DNA from: Vitis vinifera
Lineage: Eukaryota; Streptophyta; Magnoliopsida; Vitales; Vitaceae
DNA: 64,000 nucleotides
NCBI RefSeq assembly: GCF_030704535.1
Contig: NC_081822.1
Location: 7,234,501 to 7,298,500, forward strand
Direction: 5' to 3'
The notes under the pieces are model-generated. The model was not told the DNA's origin. It ran no database searches and worked only from the letters and a program-made list of their open reading frames with translations. Both the position numbers and the translations under genes were made by a program. Positions 47,567 to 60,200 of the stretch are shown piece by piece (the stretch's first letter is position 1; the number at the start of each line of letters is the position of its first letter).

Positions 47567-50565
47567 GCTCAACTTCACACGGCTTACCACTATTTAGAAC
47601 TTCATTTTTGAAAATGTTTCTCAGATTAGATCATAACTAGGCCCTTGGCCTCATATAGAGTGCTTAATTCCCACCAATGAAAGACTTATTTTATCTGCAA
47701 CTCCATGGATCTCTCCGACGAGTTGATGCTGCAAGTGATGCATGGGTATCTCTCATACTTCAAATTACGCTAAGAAATGACCCTTTTGGATGAATTCCTG
47801 ACCAAAAATAACCAGGTGAACGGCAGCAAAATTGGAGCATTGCAAATGTATGAAAGATCCTGTATACTGGTGGAAGATTTTCATTGAAATTTGAGGGTTT
47901 CCCTGAAGTTGGAACCTAGTGTTACGGATTGAAATATAGTAAACGCTCCCAATTGCCAACCAATTGATCACTGATCAATTAGGCTCTTTACATGATGAAT
48001 ATCAGAATTAATACCTGAAATTTCTTTTACTATTCTATTAACTGCTTTTTCGTCTTGGAATATTGAAATATGAGAAGCCCCTTCGATTCTAATAGTCTTA
48101 AGGGGTTGATTTTGCTGATCAGCCCACTCCAATTGAAGAGCTTCCAAGCTTACCATGTTCACTGTCCCATCTCCATCCCCATAAACAATCTCCGGTTGCT
48201 TATCAAAACCACTTTCATCATAGAACAGTGTTTCTGCTGTTTTAACACCACTCCCGAATATACAGGTGACAGGCACCGCAGGCGCTGGTAACCGTTCCAA
48301 CAAAGGCACAATGCGAGATTGGTAAGGATGGATTCCTCCCGAAAACCCAATGTCATTGAGGAACTGCACAACATCATTTGCTGTATAAGTAGCATTTAAT
48401 GTGACCGCAAATGGTTGCGCACCAAACACTTTAGGAGAAGGAATGAGCCATAAGTTGCTCTCTGAGCTCCTCTGCTGCCCCCTCACCAGCAATGGATCAA
48501 CTAGGGGTGCTCCCAGTGTGTAGCCAGAAGCAAGGTTGTGCACTTCCTGCACTGCGCCGCCCCAAGGAGTGGCCAGTGCAACGAAGTGCTTGATAAATTT
48601 CTGGCGCCAAGATGGGGGGTTTCGGTTGAGAAGTTGGAGGACAAACAGGCCTCCCAAGCTGTGGGAGACGAGGATTACTGGTTTTCCTCCATTAGAAGTG
48701 CTTGCTTTTTCTATCAAATCTTTGAGGTCCTCAAGGAACTTGGAACCCACACGTGATGGGTGACCATCTGCTGCTAAACCGTATCGAAAATCATATGGAG
48801 CTCCGAATAATGTTTTGCCATCAACGTAACCCATATGCTCCAGAGCTTTCACCAGGGCCCCCATGTATGCTGTGACGCGCCTGCCAATGGAACCAATGTT
48901 AGATGTAAATGTGCTTGTTCCTCTTTTTGTCACTGCCAATACTAAATTCCTTCCTGCAATACAGTTGACTGCTAAATATCCTCTAGTACTTCAATGGTTG
49001 ACATATATATGCTTAATTGGTTCCATATTTGTTGACTTTTTGAATTAGGACAATCTTCACTAGATATGAAAACTTAGTATGGATCCTAATTTTCATACTT
49101 GAACTTTGATATAATAAATAAACGCATTTAAATTTTTTTTTTTAAATGGTTCTAAAAAAATGATTTTAAATTGACCACCGGACAGCTAAAATTCAAGTGG
49201 CTTGTGGATTCCAACCAAGTCCACTGGTTGGGTTTTAAATGTTGAGGCAAGCTGTCTACAGTTTTCTCTGGATCATCTATTCAAACTAATATTTTTTGTT
49301 CTCAGAGAAATGCCTTGTGCAACCATCAGCTTTGGTGAAGAGCTCCTCTCAGTTTCAACAATATGAAATGTGTATGCATATAATTAAAATAATCATACCA
49401 TGTAACTGCTATGTGTGGAACACTCTTTCTGTACAGTAGAGTATATGCTCCTGTGACAGGAGGACTATTTTACTAGTCTGACTAAATAATGGGCTTGAGT
49501 CCAGACGCCTCACGACTCAAAAGTGGCCCAATTGTGGAGCCCATGTTTAGGCTGAAAAGATCACCAAAAGAGAATAAAGAGGCCCGATATTAGAGCAATG
49601 GCTTACTTGAGATGAGGATCAAGATACAGGAGGGAGCGAGTAGAACCAAAGCTAGGGACCCTGGTTTCGACCCCAGGGGTATTTACATAATCATCAAGCT
49701 GTGGGTCATAGTAAAGCGTCATGCGGTCGGCAAAGCATTGGGTGAATGGAGAGACGAGCAGGGCGGGGCGGAACCACAGCCTGAACCACCCTTCCTTGTC
49801 CTTGAAAGGCGGATAGCTTCGGCTGCACAGCAAGCTGGACGGTTTGTATCCATCCGTAAGCCTTGCTTCTAGCTGATTTCCACCACTCCCTGGCACCAGG
49901 ATCAGAGGGTGGAGATTGCTGCTTGCCTGACATTCGTACCACATCACGGCCATCGAAACCATGCCCATTATTAATCCCAATCCCTTCATTTCCATTTTTT
50001 TTTCTTTTTTTCCTTTTTCGGAGATTCAGACACTCTGAGCTACTCGTGTAGCGGAGGATCTCCCACCTCGCTGCTTAAATAATAGCGAATTTATTTCCTC
50101 TCGTCTTCTAGAGTTTAGACTTGTTGACTAAATTTGTTAGCAAAGCTTGTTTGCAATCAGGGAAGAATAAAAAAACACAATCTTCACTGGAAAGCTGTAC
50201 AATACTTCTCGCATAAGATTTGTTTCAACTTATATAAGAAGGAGTTTTTTATTTAATAAAAAATTTAATAATATTAATATTATTTTTAAAAAATGGGCAT
50301 CACAAAATATGCTTATTCTAACGCTATATTTTGAATCAACAAATGCTTTTGAATTTAGCGTAGTCCAATTCCAATGATAATTTGCCGACCAAAAAAAAAG
50401 GGTATCCATAAATTTTGTAAGCAATTTTTAGGTCCCTTCCAATCTTCACATGAAAGATGATGATTAGTCAGAAAAATTGTCAAAAATAAAATGAGTAGAA
50501 TTTGAGAAAAGAAAGTATATTTTTCCTTTATTAAATGATGCATTCTTCACTTTTATTTGCCACTC
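47567..50565. repeat. Segmental tandem duplication, copy B (LCAT gene unit)
   Basis: Matches 42806-45805. Shared outer landmarks are GGCCTCATATAGAGTGCTTA (42892 and 47648) on one side and AATGATGCATTCTTC (45775 and 50535) on the other. Exons are much better conserved than intron and flanks, as expected under selection on both copies. Confidence 0.8.
47968..49995 (-). CDS. LCAT1: Lecithin:cholesterol acyltransferase-like lipase 1, copy B, 433 aa
   Basis: Two exons: 49995-49607 and 48880-47968. The 726-bp intron sits at the same codon as in copy A (donor GTAAGC, acceptor GGCAG), and the joined frame is 434 codons with the stop. It starts MEMKGLGLIMGMVSMAV, with an alternative Met two codons on matching the start of copy A. 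The signal peptide, PLILVPGSGGNQLEARL, the nucleophile elbow VSHSLGGLF, YGDGDGTVN and the His block EGASHISI are all kept, so the triad looks complete. Compared with copy A the C-terminus is longer (GINSDIHHVKSLIDQ), closer to Arabidopsis LCAT-like 1, and there are scattered replacements in the outer loops (for instance WFRPALLVSPF for WFDPAQVVGPF). No breaks. Both copies appear functional; expression divergence is plausible because intron and promoter have drifted. Confidence 0.92.
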
Positions 50566-51089
50566 AGTCGGGCTAAGAAAAACATGTCTTATACGATTTT
50601 CCTTCATTTCTTTTTTCCTTTTCAAGCAAGTGGTACAAAGAGTTTAAAAAATGAGTATTCAAAAAAACTTGTTTGATACCCAAGAAAAACTAAATTTTCA
50701 TTAGTATCATTTTGGAAAGTTTAGAGGAAAAAGGCAAGATCCATAAAACAAAAAATAAAAATAAATAAAAAATATTTTTTCTTTTATATTTCTTAAAATA
50801 AAAATTAAGTGAAACTATTCTAAATGTAATAAAAGGATATATAAATAAAAATAAAAAAATTAAGAATTTTTTAAGTCATAAAAAGGGAAGTAATATTATA
50901 AATTTTACACTTCTGAAATTGTGTAAATATAAAAAAATAAAAATAAACTTGAAAATAAATGAAATAGAAATAAAATATATTTTTATAAATAAATTAAATG
51001 TAAAAGAAAATTCGAATAAAACCAAAAAAAGGAAATTGGTAAATAATGACTTAAAGTTGAAGAAAAATAGATACTCTACTTTTATTGAT

Positions 51090-51195
51090 ATGGGACCATT
51101 AATGTTGCAATTCGATTGGACACGGGATTGTAGTTGCAATATGGAACCATCAATGTTGCAATTTGATGGGATATGGGATTGTAGTTTTAATATGG
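51090..51195. repeat. Tandem duplication, period about 51 bp
   Basis: TGGGACCATTAATGTTGCAA and TGGAACCATCAATGTTGCAA, each followed by TT(C/T)GAT(T/G)GGA(C/T)A(C/T)GGGATTGTAGTT. The second copy ends just before the first MITE. Confidence 0.8.
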
Positions 51196-51208
51196 GACAT
51201 TAGTATTA

Positions 51209-51648
51209 GGGGGTGTAAAGTAAAACTTAATATTTATTATTTAATAAATTAAGTTGATTTTAAGTTAAATTATACTTAAATTGTTAACTTAAACATGCTA
51301 CTTAATTTTTATTTTAAGTATTAAGGTTATTTGATAAAATTAATTTAAAAATTATTTTAAATTATTAAAATGATATATTTATCCTCACAAATTATAACTA
51401 AGGTAAAGGAAGTTGAGTAATAATGGAGATTGTGGAGTAGTAAAAGAGATCGTTGAGGTAATTAGGGCAAATGAGAATAAAAAGATAAAATGAAAATATG
51501 GACTTAATAATAAGTTAATTACTTTTACTTATTACTCAACTTTAAGTTATAATTAAATTATTTTATCAAATATACTTAATTTACTTAATGACTTAAATTA
51601 AGTTATTAAATAACTTTAAGTTATTAAATTAGTTTATCAAACACCCAC
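51209..51648. mobile_element. Tourist-like MITE 1 (440 bp)
   Basis: The left end GGGGGTGTAAAGTAAA and the right end (reverse complement GTGGGTGTTTGATAAA) are imperfect TIRs. TTA stands on both sides (51206-51208 and 51649-51651), the target duplication of PIF/Harbinger-type MITEs. The interior has long complementary A/T-rich arms built on TTAAGTTATTTAATAACTTA-type motifs. No coding capacity. Confidence 0.75.
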
Positions 51649-51651
51649 TTA

Positions 51652-51928
51652 GGTGGTGTTTGTTTTTTTACTTAATTTTAAATAGAATCTTAATGCTTAA
51701 TAGTGTTAAATATTAGGTTGTTTGTTTTTATAGTATTTTATTTTTATTAAATATTAAAAAGTAAAGAAAACCAATATGTTATTTTTTTTTATTTAAAAAA
51801 TCTATATATTTTAAATTTTTCTATTTAGTAAAAAGTTTATAATAAGTAATGAAAAAGTAGAAAAATAAACAACCTAAATTCTGAAAACAAATTACTTTCA
51901 GTAAAAAACCAAAAAAATAAACACCACC
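51652..51928. mobile_element. Tourist-like MITE 2 (277 bp), abutting MITE 1
   Basis: TIRs GGTGGTGTTTGTTTTTTTAC and, from the right end, GGTGGTGTTTATTTTTTTGG. It is flanked by TTA at 51649-51651 (shared with MITE 1) and 51929-51931. The interior is A/T-rich and partly self-complementary. Confidence 0.8.
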
Positions 51929-54275
51929 TTAGTTTGCAACTTAATGGATTACATTGATTAGGGTTTATTGTCAAGCTAAGTCTAATCCAAATAAGAAATT
52001 CTTTAACTAAGTCCATCCCAATTCAATCACCAACCTTAATTTGCAACTGAGGTCCAATCCGAGCTCATTTTCTAATTGGGTCATGAGGAAACTTTGGGGT
52101 CATCAAACTTTCTTGCAAATTGGAATAATATACAATATATTTATAATTTGACACTTTGGATAAATAGTTTTCTAATTTTTATGTCTAATCAAGTTTTAAT
52201 CTGTATTCAATTGATTGAGAAAACCAAGCCCAAATCCTATCAAAATACTCAAAATGGTTGTCCAGCCCATCTAAAAGTCAGATCATGTTGGAATTGAATC
52301 AGACCAACCCACTCTAATTTTTCCTTTAATTCTTGTAACATCTTTTACATATGGAAAATATGTTACAAAAATTCTAGGAAAAATCATTCATTAGAGTCAA
52401 AACTAATATTGAAATATAAATACATATTATTATTAACAAAATGCAAACAATCAAGCACCAACAAGTTCATACTTCTTTATTTATATTATTAACAAAAAAT
52501 CATGTCTTTCCTATCTTTTACTACTTATACCGATAATTATCTTAAAAATAATTTTATATGAAAATGGTAACTAAGGTCGGATATATTTTTTACTTTTTAT
52601 TTTTTAAATTTAGAAATTCTTATGCAAAATAAAAGAACCACCATACAAAATGCAAAAATTTATTTTGAGTTCTTAAAATCTTTTTTCAAATTTCTAAAAA
52701 TTAGAAGAATAATTATTATTTTTTACTTAAATTAAAAAAATGTTTTTTAAGCACATAACTATTAAGACAAGCTAGTTCAATCATAATTATACATCTAGGA
52801 GAGGAGGGGATACGAGGAATTAGACTTTAATCGCATTTTCAAAGCTTTGATTGATTTTCAAATAATATGAGAAATAAATGTAATGTAATAACAAAAATTA
52901 AAAATGTTAGAGAAAAGAAATTACAAGCAATATCTATAATACATATGTACATTCTTTTTGATTCAATCCAAGATTGAAGACAATCCACTAACTTCAAAGG
53001 TTTCAACAAAGACTTTTTTTTAGGACATCTAATGGATTTTTACTATGCTTTCAGCTTTCATAGTATCATTTAACCTTTTTGCTTTTATAATTAAGCAAAT
53101 ATAAGAACCATGTAATTGCTTCAAAGTGGTTTTAAATAGCCTAGCACTAAGAACAGAGATAAGAGTAAATGGCTGGGATTTCAAGGTGTGCTCAAAGAGG
53201 ATTGCAAGTTTGAAATTAACGTACACTTTCAAATGATTTTGACCTCTCACATTAAGTAATAATCAATGGTATGTTGAAGAAGAGTTATAAATATGGAATA
53301 AAAACCTTTTATATAGCATTTAGAAGCCAACTAATTGTTAGAGTCAGAAAATGGTTTGTTGCATAATCATTCGGTTGACCACCTAGCTAGTTAGTGAAGC
53401 ATTTAATTGCACTATATGTGACTTTTGCAAGTTACCCAGGTGAATTAGTTGACCGTCTGATTGAGTCGAAAGATCATTGTAATTTTTTTTTGGTGAAAAA
53501 TGAGCAAGAAATTACGTTCTTGAAACACATGGGCACTCTCCATCAATTGTCTGGTCCACCATGCTATCCTTCTACTCTCCGATTTTCAAATATTGCTTCC
53601 AAAATCATTTAGTATTTTGTTTTTAAATTTCTTTTTATTTTTGCATAAACTTCATTTTAAATTACTGGTCTTTAATATTTTATTTTGTTTTTATGGATAC
53701 ATTTGGTTGCTGGATTCTGGGAACTTTGACTAATAACAAGATATATTCAAACTTTTTGTATAAAAATTCCTATTTTTCATGTAAGACTTTATATTTTTAA
53801 AAAATAAAAATAAGAACTATATTCAAGCATTACTTCAATGGAATTTACAACAACAGATAAAAGAGGATTTATTATGTTAGAAAATTTAGTTTTATAAAAC
53901 CATTAATACTTTGAATTCTTTCGATTTCTTATAATTTGTTTGATGACATCACACTCATCACTAATGAATTGGAAATAAAATAAAAAAGTATTAAAATTCG
54001 AATTTATGAATATTTTGATGAAAAAAATCGAACAAGGCCATAGTATAAATATAGAGAAGAAGAGTCAACAGTTGCATGTGATCCTATGACAAAATAACAA
54101 AACAAAAGATATGTGAAAACAAATTGAAGATACATGGTCATACTTTTTTATTTAATTATTTGGGACGATCTCCTTTCCAATAAGCTATTCCCCTTCAAGA
54201 CAAAGAAGACAAATAAAAAATGCTATTAAGATAACGACTCGACTTAAATAAAAGAAAAAGAAAATAGTGTTAGGA

Positions 54276-54517
54276 TTGAGCCTTATGAGCCCACTATGGT
54301 TGACGTTTAGCATTTCATGTGACCCCTCAATCACACCAATTGTTTATTTGTTCCAAACAAGGAAGCTTCCCCAGGAATTGAGCCTAGGACCAAACCCTTA
54401 AAGTCTACCTAAATGTTAATCCTGGTATTATCAATAAACAATTGGTGTGATTGAGGGGCCTTTAACCTTTCCTTGGGAAGTGTTAAGCGCCAACCATGAT
54501 AGGCCCATAAGGGTCAA
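54276..54517. mobile_element. Foldback element with arms of about 75-85 bp
   Basis: The left arm 54276-54350 (TTGAGCCTTATGAGCCCACT ... CCTCAATCACACCAATTGTT) is complementary to the right arm 54432-54517. The innermost 30 bp, around CAATTGGTGTGATTGAGG, are almost perfect; the outer part has small indels. The loop is about 80 bp and has AAGCTTCC and CCAGGAATTGAGCC. No clear target duplication. Confidence 0.7.
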
Positions 54518-56282
54518 TTCCAATAAATATGTATAATTTACAGAAAAAGGAAACCTAGCAATGATGTAGAAATATTTTATTATTTTATAAAAATTGTAAT
54601 ACATGATACCAAAAGTATTTTGTTGCTTTAGAGAAAAAGAATAAATAGAAGGTATTCCAATTTTGGAACGCCACGAGTCCAAATATTGTGTAAGTGGGTC
54701 TGGGCTGAGCCGATCTTGGTTAGCCTTCATCACATATCATACAGTTCTCCCAGCACGTACCCCCGGTCGGCCCTATTGGAAGTCAATCCAGCCAGAGTTT
54801 CAACTTTCACTGTAGCTGAACAAAATTGTATTTTTATCCAAACATAAATTAGAATTGAATGTTCCAAAATGGTGAGCTTATCCTCAGCGTACCCGGTTTC
54901 CTTCTAGATTAAATGCGCCACGAGGAGGTCTAACACATGGAACCGAAAAGAGAAATAGAAGTTGGATTCATTCAGCAGGTACTTTAGCCTACAGGTTGAA
55001 GTTGAAGGCCTTCGTCGTTTGAAATGTCAACCAAAGTGGCGATGTACAGGGGGTCGTTATTAGACCATTTCAAGGAGACCAAGAACATTAATAATAGTAA
55101 TAAAGAAAGAAAACGCACATGTGAGCTGTGCTCAACACTTAAAATAATTCGAGAGGAGTTTCCAATTTTAAGGGCAAATACAAATAGTCCACGCGTACAA
55201 GTAGAAAAAGTACTGTATTGGTAGGTATTGAAAAATTGAAACGGTAAGATTAATAGAATGGTGTCATACGTAGACTTTGAGTATCTTTTTGTCTTATCCT
55301 ATTTATTTGTTTTATTATCCAATAATTTAGACTTGATCACATCTACCTATGATTTAAAAACTTAGATAAGGAGTTTGACAATGTCTCGACCCTTTTCAAT
55401 GAAGTAATGTGTTCCCATTAACCAAACCACTCCCACTAACTTGTAATGGAAATGCTTTCTAATGGATTTGAATGAGTTCTCCATTTTCCAATGGCGTGAT
55501 GCTTGGATTAGAAAAGGAAAGGAAATTGGATATATTTTTACTTATCTTATCTATAGCAGCACAGAATGCCACATCAGCACTGGGCTTTTGTTAGACTTGA
55601 AGCACCCACAGAATCATTTAGGTAATAAAACGCGGACAATGGGCGCCGCCCCCAAGTTATTTCCTTGCACGCCATGGGTGCCAAATTTTATCAAGCTAAG
55701 ATGTGGGTAAGCCGGAGGCTGACGTTTAAGGCATGCATTTCATACATTTATTTATTAATATATACGGTCGCCACTCGATTAGGCAAAGACCTCTGATTTG
55801 GAAGGTCAGTTTTAGGTATATGGTTTGAATAGAAGGTGGCGGGATGAACGAGCAGATGCGGTCTGGCAGGACGGAACAGTGAACAAATAGAAAAAGTCAA
55901 AAAGATGACTAATTCTTACCCAAAACAACATAAAAATAATAAAAAATTCAACTATGTATATGTTAAAAAGGCTGCCTTCAATTTCAATCTTGGCCACGCA
56001 GCTCGGTATTATCTTGGGTTTTCTATTTCTGTGTGCTTCAGAAATGTTCCAATACCACACCCACCTTTTTCTCCCACCCTTTTTCTAAGCTTTTGTTCAC
56101 AACTTCTCCTCTATAATATTGGTTGGGCTTGCTCGTGTCCACATCACACAACCCACCTCACCTACTTCATCACCTTGCCTCAATCGCCATTCAGAATCGC
56201 CACCCACCATCTCCATTAATCTATTCTCAACCTTTTCTTCTATCTTTTTGTAAGGGTGTGAGGGAGGCAGCCAAAGTGAAAA

Positions 56283-56732
56283 ATGAGAACGAAAGCGCAC
56301 AACCAAAACAGATTCATGCGGATCATTACATTACCCATTAGGGTTCTGGGCAAAGCAAAGGATTTATACGTGCGGGGCATGACAAACTGTGCCACCCGCG
56401 GCTACGGCAACAACATGGGCGGTCCGGCCGGTATGCCTAGAAGCTACAGCTATGCCTCTTCCAGGTCTAACGATAACGAGGATTTCAGAGAGCTGGTGAG
56501 AGCTGCCTCTGTTAACACTTTGGGCCATGGCGTTGACTTGAATGCGCTTCTTCAACAGTCGGCCGCGGAGAAATCCAAGGTGGTTCCCAGGAGTTGCAGT
56601 GTTGGGATGGCCAGAATCGATGAGGATGGGCCTTGTAATGATTTTGGAGAAGTTAACTTCAAGGCCAAGGCTGATTTGATGTACCCAAGGAGCCGGAGCT
56701 ATGCTGTCACAAAGAGAAGCGTTGGATTCTGA
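56283..56732 (+). CDS. Small Arg/Ser-rich plant protein, function unknown (149 aa)
   Basis: Single-exon frame from the ATG at 56283 (MRTKAHNQNRFMRIITLPIR) to a TGA at 56730-56732, with codon bias and GC well above the flanks. The N-terminus is basic with an amphipathic run (RIITLPIRVLGKAKDLYVRG) that could target a membrane or organelle. The rest has repeated Arg-Ser patches (MPRSYSYASSRS, VVPRSCSVGMARIDEDGPC, YPRSRSYAVTKRSVGF) which look like kinase or 14-3-3 sites, and an LNALLQQSAAEK helix. I recall plant proteins with this layout but no established function or name. The 5' leader (about 56000-56282) is CT-rich, as is common for expressed genes. Met12 is a possible later start. Directly downstream, the probable 3' UTR carries a 96-bp tandem duplication. 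Confidence 0.75.
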   Translation: MRTKAHNQNRFMRIITLPIRVLGKAKDLYVRGMTNCATRGYGNNMGGPAGMPRSYSYASSRSNDNEDFRELVRAASVNTLGHGVDLNALLQQSAAEKSKVVPRSCSVGMARIDEDGPCNDFGEVNFKAKADLMYPRSRSYAVTKRSVGF

Positions 56733-56884
56733 TCCGCAGATTATGGGAACTTTTCATTGGATTACCCTGAACGGTATGGATTAATTTATTTCAATTTTGT
56801 CTCCAGTTGATTCAAAGGAGATTTATTTTGCTTGTAAATACGCGTCTGAACTATGAAACGTTAATTTCATGACGAGGAAATCTA

Positions 56885-57076
56885 GTGTTTTGCAGTACCT
56901 TTAATTTATTTTCCCAATTGTTTATTCCTCTTGTTTGGAAACGATCTGAGGATAAATGGAATTCATGGACTGATGGACAAGTGTTTTGCAGTACCTTCAA
57001 TTTATTTTCTCAATTGCTTACTCCTCTTGTTTGGAAGCGATTTGAGGATAAATGGAATTCATGGATTGATGGACAA
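56885..57076 (+). repeat. 96-bp tandem duplication in the probable 3' UTR
   Basis: Two exact-length units (56885-56980 and 56981-57076), both beginning GTGTTTTGCAGTACCTT and ending ATTGATGGACAA or ACTGATGGACAA. They differ at seven sites, all of them transitions. The region stays open in one frame as two 32-residue repeats (VFCSTFNLFSQL...), but four of the seven changes alter the residue, so I do not read it as coding. Confidence 0.85.
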
Positions 57077-57209
57077 GGAATTCCATCGCCGGGACGAAGT
57101 CTTACAATCTCTTTTTTGCATTTTCAAAGATTAATAATTCCATCTCTGGGGTCTGGACGAAGTCTTCTAATCTCGTTTTTCACTTTCAATGTTAATTATT
57201 GATGATTAT

Positions 57210-60200
57210 GATCGCCTTGTAAATATGTTTTCCTCCATGGTATTTTGGTTGATTTCTCGGGTTCTCAGTCCTCAGTTTCCTTCTCCCCAGCCTGGTCTAT
57301 ATCCTTGAAAAAAAATCACAATCTATGACAAAACAAAAGGTGAAATAGATTTTCGCCAGTTCTACGACCCCGCCTGGCCCACCTTGTTGGCTGTCAAGGT
57401 ACTCAGGGCCAACTGCCAAAATATCTTCGGATGGATAGATGATTTAAGGCAGAGAAGAGTATGCACGGCCTGTTCCACGCTTCGCGTCATGGTCCCGCTC
57501 ACCATTGTCTGTGAGTTGAAGCTAAAACTTCATCTGTTAACCATGGTTGGTAATAGGCCAACCATGATCAAGACGATTAGAATCATAGCTGTACCCACCT
57601 CACTTCGATTATCAGCAAACTATATATAGATAGACAAATATACGTAGTGAGGTAGGTTACTTATCACAAAGTAGAAAGCCAAGGAAAATGACTTATGACA
57701 CTCTCCGGTTTTACACTTTGTTAATCACTTCCACCCTTTGTTAACCACGTCGGAGTTCATCTGTCAATACTTTTACAAAGAATACTTTACCCTAAAAAAA
57801 TATATATATTTAGTAAAATTTAAAAAACACTTAAAAAATTGAAACATCATTTAATGCTCACCACTTGATCTAGCAATATGACCATAGACTTCAATATGGA
57901 GGAATGCATGCAAGTTTTATAAGCATTCAATGGAGGTAGAAGGAGTTGAGCACACCACCAAGGCATTTGATTCAAGCTATAGATCAGTTTCAAAAGGAAA
58001 ATGAGTAACTTCCTCCTCTCTACTGATTGAACTAGTCTTACTCATTAATAGCTTGTTTGAGTAAACTTTTTTAATACTTGGAAATTTTTTTCATTCAATT
58101 GTAAGAAAGCTCGGAAAGGTTTCACACTCTTAAGTTTGTTTTATTCAAAAATATTTTTAGGGTGAGGTAATAATACAAGTCCCAAAGCAAATAACCCGGC
58201 ACCTAATTGTCAGGCAAATCTTGCGATGGCTCTTCCTTATGAAACTCCGGGTTCCTAGAAACTATGATGTTCCCTTGAATCTACCCCTTGTTATGTTCTA
58301 CATCCAGTGGGGAACTGAAGGGTATAATCAGCTAAAAAATACAAGGATCCTTTGGACGTTGAATGGATCTGGTAAATGAATAACATTTTTTCTAAGCCTA
58401 TATCAAAAGCAACCCCGTCTAAGTGATTCAAAAATGAAGCAACCCATCAATATTCTATAGACACTAAGGTGACAATGTGAGTGATGAGTTCCAGAACAAT
58501 AGAAAAACTCTCCAACCAAAGAAGGTTACAAGTTACAACAGCCTTGCCATGCTATTGAATGGCTCCCTGGTAAAATCCATCTTGTTCGAGCTAGAGTTTG
58601 AAGCATCGAGCAATTCATTCATATGATCTTTGAGTTTCCTTGCTACAATCTGACTCAAATACTTAGCCTTCCTACTGTAATTTTGGGTGGTGTGCCCTCC
58701 GCTCCAGACAGGGTCGGAAGACGATTGGGTGTTAGAACTGGGAACCTAGACAACAAAAATGCAAAAGTGGTGCAGAAAGAAGCATGGAAAGCAACACGAA
58801 AAGATCATGGGATCCCAACTAGTAATAGAAAACTGGGTTGAAACTCCTTAAACCTATATATTAGATTCCCTAGAAATTCCTAAGGAATCAACCAGAAACC
58901 AAGAAAGATAATCACAGCAAAAAGCAAGCAGAAAAGTTACGTACAAAAATCCTGAAATATAGCAAACACAAATGCGAGAACAAAGCAGAAAATGAAACTA
59001 AAATTGAAACCAGTACCATAGAAAGAAAGCAAGAGAAGAAAAGGTACCTCTTGAGGGGCGTAAGGTGTTATGAAATATAAATTGAAAATATAATAATAAT
59101 AAAAATAATGCAATAAATAAAATAATGGGTAAAAGTAATTATGTGACCAAACTCTCTTAATTAAACATGAAACCTTCATAGCACAAGAACGAGAAATATT
59201 CATTATATGAAGATAAAATTACAACATTTCTCTCGATTAAGAATAGATAATATAAAAGCTTATAAAGAAATAAAAGCCTTTTTGGGGTGAATATTATAAG
59301 GGGTAGAAGACTTTTTATAGGACAAGAAAACTCTTTCCTTTTCGTCTTCTTCAACCTTAACAAGAAATGATGTCAAAAGCTGTTGAACAAATGAAAATGT
59401 TGTGTTGATAACCCTTGATATACCCAAAATTCAACCAAAATATTCTTAGTAAGAAAACTTGTGTAGCAAGCACAAAGAGTATGCAACAAATGTGAAGGAA
59501 ATTAACAACTACCAAGGTGTTTATGGGTATTATTATAGGGACGATCAAAATCAAAATAGTGAAAAAAACAAACCCCAAAATAATTATAGATTTCACATAA
59601 ATTTTAAAAACAAAGTTCACAACTTCAAAGTAATATAATAGAAATGAATCAAAATTCATCAAAATATAAATAAAAAAAATTCTATATATATATAAAAGAC
59701 CTTACCTCCATATCAAAGAACTTGTAATCATAAGGAATTAATGAGGTATGAGTAAGCTTGAGTTATTCAATAATCGATATGACCAAGTCACCAAATCTCA
59801 TACTTATTATAAAACCCACAACTACAAAACAATGAAGGTAAATATTTTTTGTTCATGTACTAATCTTTCCATTCTTTATATTACTTCTTTCATAAAAATT
59901 TAATGGTTGACTTGATTGTCGAAGGAGGGTCGATCAATTGTCTTCCTCACTCTTAGTGATCTTGTCTATATCATAGGAAGGATGCAATCCCCATGAGCCC
60001 ATGACTTGTCATGATAGGAGAAAGGACGTGATAATAATCGACAACATTTTTTCAAAAAGCATAAAATAATTATAATGCAAAGTGCAAACTTGCACAAACG
60101 ATAAACAATGACAAGAGTTACAGATATTAAATACTAGTCATACCTTTCGCTTGTTTAGAGAAATGCATTACACCTTAGTACTATACTTTTTTACCTTAGT

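Larger units (their letters stand above)
50566..56100. other. Gene-poor interval with MITEs and a foldback element
   Basis: No gene supported. It contains the tandem repeat at 51090-51195, two Tourist-like MITEs (51209-51928) and the foldback at 54276-54517; the rest is A/T-rich. Open frames at 53394-53612, 55462-55710 and others have no recognisable motif. Confidence 0.5.

Noticed and set aside
50876-51203. Lys/Asn-rich and Phe/Ile-rich frames on both strands
   Set aside because: Produced by A/T-rich low complexity and the 51-bp tandem repeat.
56885-57202. Frame of 105 codons with two 32-residue repeats
   Set aside because: Most likely 3' UTR of the gene ending at 56732; differences between the repeats are mostly non-silent, and no family is recognised.
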